A stretch of 16,918 nt of DNA from Milkweed yellows phytoplasma str. MW1 (GTDB lineage: Bacteria; Bacillota_I; Bacilli_A; Acholeplasmatales; Acholeplasmataceae), in contig NZ_AKIL01000033.1 of NCBI RefSeq assembly GCF_000309485.1, forward strand, positions 1 to 16,918, given 5' to 3'. Both the position numbers and the translations under genes were made by a program. The notes beneath the pieces were generated by a model, which did not search any database, was not told where the DNA came from, and was given only the letters and a program-made list of their open reading frames with translations. Positions 7,953 to 15,605 of this stretch are shown one piece after another. Within the stretch, counting starts at the first letter, position 1, and every line of letters begins with the position of its first letter.

Positions 7953-8930
7953 ATGCTCATAAGCATAATGGATTTTATTAAACAACAAATTATTAATTTT
8001 GATACCATTATCATTCACGGACACAAAAGACCGGATGGAGATTGTTACGGTTCTCAATTAGGTCTTAAAGATATTATTCAAGAAAACTATCCTCATAAAA
8101 AGGTTTATGCCGTAGGAGAGGTTAATCCTAAAATGGCTTTTTTAGGAGACATGGATTCTATCACAGATGAAACTTACCAAGGCGCTTTATCAATCGTGGT
8201 TGATTCTGGTAACGCTAATATTATTAGTGATCAAAGATATAAATTAGGTAAAATGATTATCCGAATAGATCATCATTTATCAATGGAAGAGTATGGCAAT
8301 TATCAATGGGTAGAACCTCAATTCGCTTCTTGTTCCGAAATGATTTATACTTTTAAAGAATATCATAACTATAAAATAAGTCTTAAAGGAGCGATGCCGA
8401 TGTATGTAGGAATAGTAACTGATACCGGTAATTTCCGTTTCGATAGGGTAACGGATAAAACTTTACAAATGGCTTCAGAATTGTTGCAATTTGAATTTAA
8501 CGCTTTTGAGATAGATAAAAAAATCAACACGCAAAGTTTACAAATGTTAAAATTAAAAGGTTATATTTGTGAAAATTTTATCGCCGAAGATGGTTTAATT
8601 TATATTCAAATTTCACAAGAAATCATTAAAAAATTTAACTTTAGTATTGATGAAATTTTTTCTATAGTTAATATTTATAGTAATGTTGCAGATTATCCTG
8701 TTTGGGCTTTTATCGTAGAGATGTCTAATCAAGAATGGAAATTAAGCATCCGTTCTGCCGGTCCTAAAATTAACCATATTGTAAGTAAATTTGGCGGCGG
8801 AGGACATTTAAGAGCTTGTGGTGCTTTTGTGAAATCTCAAGAGAATATTGATGAAATAATTAATTCATTAAAACAATCCATTAAAGAGTTTAAACAAGAA
8901 GAAGCCTTTAACATAAGTGCAGAAAGTTAA
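7953..8930 (+). CDS. nrnA: DHH/DHHA1 phosphoesterase, NrnA-like nano-RNase / pAp phosphatase
   Basis: Cytoplasmic Mn-dependent enzyme that degrades very short RNA and dephosphorylates 3'-phosphoadenosine 5'-phosphate (known for the family). It has 325 residues, close to 313 in B. subtilis NrnA. Metal-binding motifs are GHKRPDGDCYGS (residues 23-34), IVVDSGN (Asp about 84), the defining DHH (RIDHHLS, 106-108) and VTDTGNF (155-161). The C-terminal DHHA1 substrate domain has FGGGGHLRACGAF (about 280-292). The start is uncertain: ATG 7953 is preceded at once by AAAGAGAG, too close for a normal site, while ATG 7968 (MDFIKQQIINFDTII) lines up with the NrnA N-terminus and would give 320 residues. 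mnmE starts 25 bp after its stop. A linear-substrate DisA-type or GdpP-type c-di-AMP function is less likely because no PAS or GGDEF domain is present. Confidence 0.9.
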   Translation: MLISIMDFIKQQIINFDTIIIHGHKRPDGDCYGSQLGLKDIIQENYPHKKVYAVGEVNPKMAFLGDMDSITDETYQGALSIVVDSGNANIISDQRYKLGKMIIRIDHHLSMEEYGNYQWVEPQFASCSEMIYTFKEYHNYKISLKGAMPMYVGIVTDTGNFRFDRVTDKTLQMASELLQFEFNAFEIDKKINTQSLQMLKLKGYICENFIAEDGLIYIQISQEIIKKFNFSIDEIFSIVNIYSNVADYPVWAFIVEMSNQEWKLSIRSAGPKINHIVSKFGGGGHLRACGAFVKSQENIDEIINSLKQSIKEFKQEEAFNISAES

Positions 8931-8955
8931 TAAATAAAAAAAGTGTGGTGAAGTC

Positions 8956-10326
8956 ATGTACGAAGAAACTATTGTTGCTATTTCCACTCCTTTAGGAACA
9001 GGAGGAATCAGCATTATCAGAATCAGTGGCGCTAAAGCGATCGAAAGTATAGACCAAATTTTCAAAAGTCCTAAAAAAAATTTTACTTTAAAAGAAGTTC
9101 CTTCTCATACTATTCATCATGGTTACATTCTAGACCATAAAAGCGATATTTTAGATGAGGTTTTAGTGTCAGTTTTTAAAAAGCCTCATTCTTTCACTGG
9201 TGAGGATGTAATAGAAGTGCACGGGCATGGTGGTATTTTAATTACTCAACTTTTATTGGAAAGAATTTTATCCTTAAACATTAGAATAGCTGAACCAGGC
9301 GAATTTAGTAAAAAAGCCTTTTTAAATGGTAAAATAGATTTAATCCAAGCAGAATCTATTATGGATTTGATTCATGCTCAAAACGAGCATGCTGTTAAAT
9401 TATCGCATCTAGGTTTACAAAAAAAAACGTCTGAACTCATAGAAAATCTAAGTAAAGATATTTTAAGTTTAATCAGTAAAATCGAAGTTAACATTGATTA
9501 TCCTGAATACGAAGATATTCAAATGATGACTAATGATATTATTTTACCAGAAGTTCATCGTTTAATTAAAAGTATGCAAGATATTTTAGATCATTCTGTA
9601 ACAACGCGTTTTTTAAAAGAAGGTATTAAGACTTTAATTATTGGCAAACCTAATGTGGGCAAATCGAGCTTATTAAACGCTATTTTAGACGAAAAAAGAG
9701 CGATTGTTTCTGATATAGCTGGAACTACTAGAGATTTTTTAGATGTACATGTTAATATTAAAGGCATTTCTTTAAATTTAATTGATACTGCAGGAATTAG
9801 AGAAACTGATGATCCTTTGGAAAAAATGGGCGTTTTACTGTCTAAAAAATTCTTCAAAGAGGCGGAATTGGTTTTATTATTATTAGATCAAAGTCGTCCT
9901 TTAAGCCAAGAAGATAAAGAATTACTAGAAACGACTAAAAACCATCCACGTATTTTAATCGGTAGTAAATCCGATTTACCTTCTGAAATGAATTTTTCTT
10001 TTTTAGAAGAAGAAATTGTTTTTATTTCTAACATCACCAAAGAAGGGATTGAACAACTCAAAGATAAAATTTTAAAAATTTTTCAATTAGACCTGATTGA
10101 AGAAAAAAACTTTAATTATTTATCTAATTCTAGACATATCCAACAAATGAAAAATGCTTTGCAAGCTTTAAAAAATGTTATTATAGATATTGATCAACAA
10201 ATTCCGATAGATATTCATATTATTTCTTTAAAAGAAGCTTATGTGGCTTTAGGTTCTATTGTAGGCAACAATATTAATGAAACCTTAATGGATGAATTAT
10301 TTTCTAATTTTTGTTTAGGAAAATAG
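8956..10326 (+). CDS. mnmE: tRNA uridine-5-carboxymethylaminomethyl(34) synthesis GTPase MnmE
   Basis: With MnmG, MnmE makes the cmnm5 modification at wobble U34 of tRNAs reading split codon boxes. It has 456 residues (E. coli 454). The N-terminal tetrahydrofolate-binding domain opens with ETIVAISTPLGTGGISIIRI. A helical domain follows, with an inserted G domain: G1 GKPNVGKSSLLN (230-241), G2/K-loop AGTTRD (255-260), G3 DTAGIRET (277-284) and a G4 reading SKSD (337-340) in place of the usual NKxD. The C-terminus is FCLGK, which keeps the catalytic Cys (453) of the CxGK tail. A GGTGA-type site precedes ATG 8956. The gene lies between nrnA (25 bp) and thrS (70 bp), placing tRNA modification beside two synthetase genes in one block. 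Confidence 0.96.
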   Translation: MYEETIVAISTPLGTGGISIIRISGAKAIESIDQIFKSPKKNFTLKEVPSHTIHHGYILDHKSDILDEVLVSVFKKPHSFTGEDVIEVHGHGGILITQLLLERILSLNIRIAEPGEFSKKAFLNGKIDLIQAESIMDLIHAQNEHAVKLSHLGLQKKTSELIENLSKDILSLISKIEVNIDYPEYEDIQMMTNDIILPEVHRLIKSMQDILDHSVTTRFLKEGIKTLIIGKPNVGKSSLLNAILDEKRAIVSDIAGTTRDFLDVHVNIKGISLNLIDTAGIRETDDPLEKMGVLLSKKFFKEAELVLLLLDQSRPLSQEDKELLETTKNHPRILIGSKSDLPSEMNFSFLEEEIVFISNITKEGIEQLKDKILKIFQLDLIEEKNFNYLSNSRHIQQMKNALQALKNVIIDIDQQIPIDIHIISLKEAYVALGSIVGNNINETLMDELFSNFCLGK

Positions 10327-10348
10327 TTTTTTTAAACAGGTTTTTATG

Positions 10349-10354
10349 TATAAT
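10349..10354 (+). promoter_or_regulatory. Possible -10 element before thrS
   Basis: TATAAT, preceded directly by TG, stands 42 nt upstream of the thrS ATG in the 70-bp gap after mnmE. No good -35 hexamer is visible (T-rich run at about 10327-10332). It may be an internal promoter giving thrS extra expression within the block. Confidence 0.3.
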
Positions 10355-10396
10355 TTATAGTATTGAATAAAAGAAAGGACTAGAGTATTTAGCTTT

Positions 10397-12322
10397 ATGA
10401 TTAAAATACGTTTTAATAATGATGTAATAGAATCTTTTCCTAAAGGAATTACTCCTGTTGAAATCATTCAACAACAAAATTTAAGTTTTTCTACTAAACC
10501 AATAGCCGCTTTATTTAACGAAAAAGCGATCGAGTTAAACCGTCCTTTAGAAGAAGATGGCACTTTAGAAATCATGATAGAAAAACATGAAAAAAGTTTG
10601 GAAATTTTAAACCATAGTACTGCTCATTTAATGGCCCAAGCGATTAAAAGGCTTTATCCTGAAGCTCTTTTGGTTTTCGGTCCAACCATTAAAGAAGGTT
10701 TTTATTATGATATCGATTTTCAAAATTCAGTCGTTTCGGAAAATGATTTTGCGACAATCGAAAAAATGATGCAAACTATTTCACAAGAAAAATTAGCTAT
10801 TGTGAGAAAAGAAGTTAGCTACGAAGAAGCAGAAAAGTTATTTGCTGATAATATTTACAAACAAACTATATTAAAAAATATTAAAGACCCTATTTTAAGC
10901 GTTTATACTCAAGGTGAATTTACTGATCTTTGTCGCGGCATCCATCTGACTAATACTAAATTTATCAAACATTTTAAATTGTTAAAAACATCTGGTTCCT
11001 ATTTTCAAGGCAGTGTTAAAAACAAAGCTTTAACAAGAATTTATGGTATTTCTTTCTTTCACAGGCTAGATTTGAAAAATTATTTAAATTTATTATTAGA
11101 AAGAAAACAAAGAGACCACAAACACATCAATAAAGAACAAAATTACTTTATGTTGTCTCCTGAAGTAGGAGCGGGTTTACCTTTTTGGTTACCTAAAGGC
11201 GCTACTATACGTCGTATTTTAGAAAGATATATTGTAGATAAAGAATTATCTTATGGTTATCAACATGTTTATACTCCTATTATAGCTAATACTAAATTAT
11301 ACGAAGAATCAGGACATTTAGAGCTTTATAAAGATAATATGTTCCCTATTATGGAATTAAAAAAAGAAGAAAAACTGGTTTTAAGACCGATGAATTGTCC
11401 TCATCATATGATGATTTTTAAACAACAATTACGTAGTTATAAAGATTTACCTCTTAAAATCGCTGAATTAGGAATGATGCATAGATATGAACATTCTGGA
11501 GCTGTTTCAGGTTTGCAAAGAGTAAGAGAAATGACCTTAAATGACGCTCATATCTTTATCACTCAAGAACAAATTAAAACCGAATTTGTTAAAATTATGA
11601 GTTTAATTTTTGAAGTTTATAAAGATTTTAATATTACGGATTATTTTTTCAATTTAAGCACCAGAGATCCAGAAAATAAAGATAAATATTTTGATGATGA
11701 TAATATGTGGCATAAATCTGAATCTATCTTAAAAGAAATTTTAAATGGTTTAAACATCAAATATAAAGAGCAAAAAGGTGATGCTGCTTTTTATGGCCCT
11801 AAATTAGATGTCCAAGTTTTAACTGCTTTATGCAATGAGGAAACTTTATCCACTATTCAATTAGATTTTCTGTTGCCGCAAAGATTTAAATTAACTTATA
11901 TTGGTGAAGATAGTAAAGAACATGCTCCTATCGTGATCCATAGAGCAGTTATTTCCACAATAGAACGCTTTTTAGCTTATTTAATTGAACAAAATAAAGG
12001 TGTTTTTCCTTTATGGTTAACCCCTTTACAAGTTGTTTTAATACCTGTTAATGCTCAATTACATTTAGAACATACTAAAAAAATACAAGAAATTTTATTG
12101 AAACACAATTTAAGAGTAGAAATTAACAATAAAGAAGCTACTTTAGGGTATAAAATTAGAGAATCTCAAAAAACCAAAATTCCTTTCCAAATTGTTATTG
12201 GCGATCAAGAGTTAATTAGCAATCGTTTGACTTATCGAGAATACGGCGATAATAAACAAAATAACGTTTCTGTAGAAGCATTTGTTTCGATGTTAAATGA
12301 TAAAATTCAGCAAAAAAAATAA
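10397..12322 (+). CDS. thrS: Threonyl-tRNA synthetase
   Basis: Charges tRNA-Thr and edits mischarged Ser-tRNA in the cytoplasm. It has 641 residues (E. coli 642). Domains in order: TGS at 1-62; editing domain at about 63-225 with HSTAH (73-77) and the second metal-type pair in CRGIH (Cys179, His183); class II core at about 240-535; anticodon-binding domain at about 540-641. The zinc ligands of the active site are all present: Cys334 (MNCPHHM), His385 (NDAHIF) and His515 (VIHRA). Motif 2 lies around MHRYEHSGAVSGLQRVREMT (361-380). AAAGGA at about 10374-10379 is 17 nt before the ATG, rather far, but no nearer start fits the family N-terminus. No T-box leader fits in the 70-bp gap. An intrinsic terminator lies about 60 bp after the stop, ending the long co-directional block. 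Confidence 0.97.
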   Translation: MIKIRFNNDVIESFPKGITPVEIIQQQNLSFSTKPIAALFNEKAIELNRPLEEDGTLEIMIEKHEKSLEILNHSTAHLMAQAIKRLYPEALLVFGPTIKEGFYYDIDFQNSVVSENDFATIEKMMQTISQEKLAIVRKEVSYEEAEKLFADNIYKQTILKNIKDPILSVYTQGEFTDLCRGIHLTNTKFIKHFKLLKTSGSYFQGSVKNKALTRIYGISFFHRLDLKNYLNLLLERKQRDHKHINKEQNYFMLSPEVGAGLPFWLPKGATIRRILERYIVDKELSYGYQHVYTPIIANTKLYEESGHLELYKDNMFPIMELKKEEKLVLRPMNCPHHMMIFKQQLRSYKDLPLKIAELGMMHRYEHSGAVSGLQRVREMTLNDAHIFITQEQIKTEFVKIMSLIFEVYKDFNITDYFFNLSTRDPENKDKYFDDDNMWHKSESILKEILNGLNIKYKEQKGDAAFYGPKLDVQVLTALCNEETLSTIQLDFLLPQRFKLTYIGEDSKEHAPIVIHRAVISTIERFLAYLIEQNKGVFPLWLTPLQVVLIPVNAQLHLEHTKKIQEILLKHNLRVEINNKEATLGYKIRESQKTKIPFQIVIGDQELISNRLTYREYGDNKQNNVSVEAFVSMLNDKIQQKK

Positions 12323-12380
12323 TTTATTTATTTTGAAAAAAGAAATGAAAAAAATTTGCTGCAAGGTATAAATCATAATG

Positions 12381-12405
12381 AAACCATCTTTAAGGATGGT
12401 TTTTT
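12381..12405 (+). terminator. Intrinsic terminator after thrS
   Basis: AAACCATC (12381-12388) pairs perfectly with GATGGTTT (12395-12402) around a 6-nt loop, and the stem runs into a T tract (12400-12405, then CTTT). It would end transcription of the block that starts at asnS. Confidence 0.85.
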
Positions 12406-12503
12406 CTTTGTATGGTATCTTTTTTGTGTTTTGCAAATATTGTTGATGCATTAAAACTCTTTTTGGGCTTTAAAATTAATAATTAATGAAGTTGTTGAAT
12501 AAA

Positions 12504-12620
12504 TTAGTTTAGTTTTTCTTTGTTGATAATTTCTTTTTCTAAAAGCAAATTAGCTATTTTATCTAATAATGACTTATTTTCTTTCATAATCTTCGTTGCT
12601 TGTTTACGACAATCATCATC
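12504..12620 (-). pseudogene. FtsH/HflB C-terminal fragment
   Basis: Read on the minus strand the sequence gives RKQATKIMKENKSLLDKIAN followed by LLLEKEIINKEKLN and a TAA at 12504-12506. This matches the C-terminal helical tail of the membrane AAA protease FtsH (pattern A..I..N...L..IA..LLEKE.L). Everything upstream, including the AAA and zinc protease domains, is missing: beyond about 12620 the composition changes abruptly and the frame soon closes. Phytoplasmas carry many ftsH (hflB) copies, often inside PMUs, so this looks like the stump of one truncated by insertion or deletion. No function is expected. Confidence 0.6.
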
Positions 12621-13256
12621 ATGGCGAGAAAGATGCCTAAATATCAGCAGATTTAACGAAACTGCACGACTTTCTAATAGTCGAATTCACTGGTTCGGGT
12701 CTGATATTCGAAAGAAGTCAGAGTTACAGCAGCAGAACCTGAAAGCGGATTAATTCCAAAATCTAACGGACAATAGGATTTCGCAAGAATAAACCAACGC
12801 CACGGAAAAGGACTGAAATAACACTAAGGCAATTAATATATATTTTGATGAGTATATTAAAATCACGACATCTTCGGATTGCAGTCATTAAATCGACAAC
12901 TTCCTCGCCTAACTGACTAAACGGATTTTGCCTATCCGGTCATTATAACCGGTTAAAAAACCAAAGTCAGCTCGCTTAAAATCGTTTATTTTAGCAGATA
13001 TTTAGAAGCAACTTCTTATCCCCTAAACCTCACTGGCAACAGTAAAACATGGCGAATAGAGGCAAGGAGACAGCAGACCATAGTAGTAGAGTCATGAAAA
13101 CTTAAAGCCAATGTTGAAATACATTCGGTGCACCGCCTCATCGCGGCAAAGGCGAAAGAGAAAATTTAAGTTCGCGTTGAGACATTAAGCAGAGGAAACT
13201 CATGAATGAGACCAACAAATAAGCAATTATCCTTTATAAAAAGGTAGCTTATTTTG
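12621..13256 (+). ncRNA. Candidate large structured RNA (class unknown)
   Basis: About 600 nt at roughly 39% G+C, against 21-23% in the spacer on either side (hand count), with no long reading frame and A-rich on the plus strand. In AT-rich Mollicutes such islands are usually structured RNA genes. Small hairpins visible by eye: 12667-12671/12679-12683; nested 12692-12696/12735-12739 and 12700-12704/12718-12722; CGGAT/ATCCG 12922-12938; CCGGT/ACCGG 12936-12952; and ACTG-GCAA-CAGT 13032-13043. GNRA or UUCG loops also sit at 12783-12786, 12873-12876 and 13195-13198. A terminator-like hairpin closes the region on the plus strand. I could not fit tmRNA, RNase P RNA, SRP RNA or rRNA consensus blocks, nor group II intron domain V. 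Alternatives are a decayed group II intron 5' half or foreign DNA. Ends are approximate; no clear promoter is seen. Confidence 0.45.
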
Positions 13257-13257
13257 T
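13217..13257 (+). terminator. Terminator-like hairpin closing the G+C-rich island
   Basis: AAATAAGC (13217-13224) pairs with GCTTATTT (13247-13254), and inside it CCTTT (13231-13235) pairs with AAAGG (13240-13244) across an ATAA loop. A short T-rich run (TTTTGTT) follows. On the minus strand no T run follows, so the orientation fits a plus-strand transcript from the island. A TATAAT at 13258-13263 directly after it may serve uvrD, but no -35 is evident. Confidence 0.55.
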
Positions 13258-13360
13258 TATAATATTATTACGTTACAAAGTAGTTATTGTCCATCATCTT
13301 TTTGCAATATTACTCTTTTTACAATAAAAAAATCATTTTCACAAAGACAAGAAGGTACTC

Positions 13361-15547
13361 ATGTTGTTAGAAAAATCATGGTTAGAAACATTAAATCCAC
13401 AACAAAAAAAAGCTGTTATTTATACAGAAGGAGCTCTTTATGTTATCGCTGGGGCGGGAACAGGTAAAACCAAAACTTTAACTAGTCGAATAGCTTATTT
13501 AATTCAACATTTAAACATTTCTTATGATAAATTTTTAGCTATTACTTTTACTAATAATGCGGCTAAAGAAATGAAAAATAGGGTGCAAAATATTATCCAA
13601 ATTCCTAATGCAGCTCTTCTTAATATTTATACGTTTCATGCTTTTGGTTTTCAAGTTTTAAAACGTTTTATCCATCGTTTGTCATACAGTTATGATTCGC
13701 GCTTTAATATTGTAGATGATAACGATTCTAAAAAAATTATTAAAGATGTTGTTAAAGCGCTTAATTTAGATTCTGAAAAATACTTGCCTTCTTGTTTAAG
13801 AAAACAAATTTATCTAATTAAAACAAAAAATCCTCATAGAAAAGATGCTCCTCCGATGGATCATCATATTGAAAAAATATATAATGCTTATCAAACTTAT
13901 TTAAAAAATAATAATTTAATCGATTTTGATGATTTAATCATTTATACTTATGAATTATTCTTAAATTATCCTGAAATTAGAACTTTTTACCAAAATAAGT
14001 TTCTGCATGTTTTAGTCGATGAATTTCAAGATACTGATTTCCATCAATACCAAATTTTAAAACTTTTAGCCGAAAAACATCATAATTTATTCGCTGTAGG
14101 AGATCCGGATCAAAATATTTATTCTTTTAGAGGCGCTAGTAAAGAAAATAACGATCTTTTTGTGCAAGATTTTCAAGCTAAAAAAATTATTTTAGAACAG
14201 AATTATCGTTCTACTAATAATATTTTAAAAAAAGCGAATTTATTGATTAAAAAAAATCATAATGGTTTCGGCAAAGAATTAAAAAGTTCTTTAGGTGATG
14301 GATCAGAGGTCTTTTTTAACCAATTTATGAACGCTAATTTGGAAGCTGATTTTGTCATTAAAGAAATTGATCGATTAGCGTTAAAAACCAATATCGTTAT
14401 GGGAGATGTCGCTATTTTATATCGTTATAATACTTTAGAAAGGCTCTTTGAAAATAATTTAATGAAAAAAGGGATTCCTTATAAGATATTAGGCAATATC
14501 TCTTTTTACCAAAGAAAAGAAATTAAAGATTTAATAGCTTATTTAAAAGTCTTAATGGATACTGATCAAAATTTTTACCTCCAAAGAATCATTAATGTTC
14601 CGAGCAGAAAAATAGGTAAAGTAACTTTTCAAAAAATCGAAGAAATCAGTCAAAATCAAAACCTTTCTTTCTTTACAGCCTTAAACCATTATCCTCCTGA
14701 TTCCAACATTATCAAACATATTGTTTCTTTTCAAACTTTAATCCAAAAAATGAAAGATAAACTACATTCCCATTCTTTTAATAAATTAGAAGAAATAGTG
14801 GATTATGTGGATAAAACAGTTGGTTATTCTGATACTTTAAGAGAAAAGCCGGATTCTTTAGAAACTCAAAACGCTCTAGATTATATCCAAGAATTTAAAA
14901 ATGTGTTCGCTTCAGCGAACACAGAATTCGAAGGAACTATATTGGAAAAATTAAAACAATTATTAGATCAAATATCTTTATATAGTCAAGATAAAAGAGA
15001 TGGCGATGATCAAGTTAAATTGGCTACTGTCCACAAAGTAAAAGGGATGGAATTTAAAGTGGTTTTCATTATTGGTTTTGAAGAAAATATTTTCCCTTTA
15101 AACAATAGTAAAGATCCTGACGATACTTTTGATTTAGAAGAAGAAAGACGTCTAGCTTATGTCGCTATTACAAGAGCGAAAGAACGTTTATATCTTACTA
15201 GTGTCGCGCAAAGAATGAAATACGGGCAATTTGTGAAATTAGAAATTTCTTCTTTTGTGAAAGAAATGAATTTTCCTCTAACTAATCTTAATAATGCTTA
15301 TTTTAATAAAACTATGAAAATTAGACCATCTAATCCTCATCAAGCTTTTTTATACCAAATAGGCGATAAAGTAGAACATAATACCTTTGGTCGTGGAACA
15401 GTCATAGAAATCAAAATGCCTTTAATCACTATTTCTTTTTTGCCTCCTTACGGAATAAAAAAATTAGACATCAAACATCCTTCGTTTAAAAAAGTGGAAA
15501 GTTTAGCTTCTACTTTACAAAAACAGAATCATCATTTTGATGAATAA
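13361..15547 (+). CDS. uvrD: UvrD/PcrA-type superfamily 1 DNA helicase
   Basis: 3'-5' DNA helicase for nucleotide excision and mismatch repair or replication restart. It has 728 residues, close to B. subtilis PcrA (739). All SF1 motifs are in order: Q motif LNPQQKKAV (11-19), I/Walker A GAGTGKTKT (31-39), Ia TFTNNAAKEM (62-71), II DEFQDT (220-225), III VGDPDQNIYSFRGA (246-259), IV NYRST (281-285), V VKLATVHKVKGMEFKVVFI (552-570) and VI EEERRLAYVAITRAKERLY (593-611). Motif V has HKVKGMEF where relatives usually have HSAKGLEF. The C-terminal IGDKVEHNTFGRGTVIEI (from about 667) is the PcrA/UvrD Tudor-like RNA-polymerase-binding module. GAAGG 5 nt upstream supports ATG 13361. The glycosyltransferase gene follows after 58 bp on the same strand. 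Confidence 0.95.
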   Translation: MLLEKSWLETLNPQQKKAVIYTEGALYVIAGAGTGKTKTLTSRIAYLIQHLNISYDKFLAITFTNNAAKEMKNRVQNIIQIPNAALLNIYTFHAFGFQVLKRFIHRLSYSYDSRFNIVDDNDSKKIIKDVVKALNLDSEKYLPSCLRKQIYLIKTKNPHRKDAPPMDHHIEKIYNAYQTYLKNNNLIDFDDLIIYTYELFLNYPEIRTFYQNKFLHVLVDEFQDTDFHQYQILKLLAEKHHNLFAVGDPDQNIYSFRGASKENNDLFVQDFQAKKIILEQNYRSTNNILKKANLLIKKNHNGFGKELKSSLGDGSEVFFNQFMNANLEADFVIKEIDRLALKTNIVMGDVAILYRYNTLERLFENNLMKKGIPYKILGNISFYQRKEIKDLIAYLKVLMDTDQNFYLQRIINVPSRKIGKVTFQKIEEISQNQNLSFFTALNHYPPDSNIIKHIVSFQTLIQKMKDKLHSHSFNKLEEIVDYVDKTVGYSDTLREKPDSLETQNALDYIQEFKNVFASANTEFEGTILEKLKQLLDQISLYSQDKRDGDDQVKLATVHKVKGMEFKVVFIIGFEENIFPLNNSKDPDDTFDLEEERRLAYVAITRAKERLYLTSVAQRMKYGQFVKLEISSFVKEMNFPLTNLNNAYFNKTMKIRPSNPHQAFLYQIGDKVEHNTFGRGTVIEIKMPLITISFLPPYGIKKLDIKHPSFKKVESLASTLQKQNHHFDE

Positions 15548-15605
15548 AAAAGGCGGCAATATCTTTTATGTTAGTAAATAATGCGAAGAATTAGAAGGTA
15601 TAAAA

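Noticed and set aside
8868..9065. 65-codon minus-strand frame
   Set aside because: Antisense of the nrnA end and mnmE start.
9591..9857. 88-codon minus-strand frame
   Set aside because: Antisense shadow of the MnmE G domain.
12690..12740. tRNA- or tmRNA-like TTCGAA segment in the island
   Set aside because: No acceptor stem, anticodon arm or GGTTCRANNCC T-arm can be built around it; it fits better as the loop of the TCTGA/TCAGA stem.
12520..12753. 77-codon plus-strand reading frame (MLIISFSKSKL...)
   Set aside because: It is antisense to the FtsH tail for its first third and then enters the G+C-rich island; no ribosome site and no coherent protein character.
13302..13325. TTGCAA ... TACAAT promoter-like pair before uvrD
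   Set aside because: Spacer is only 12 bp, too short for a sigma-70 promoter.
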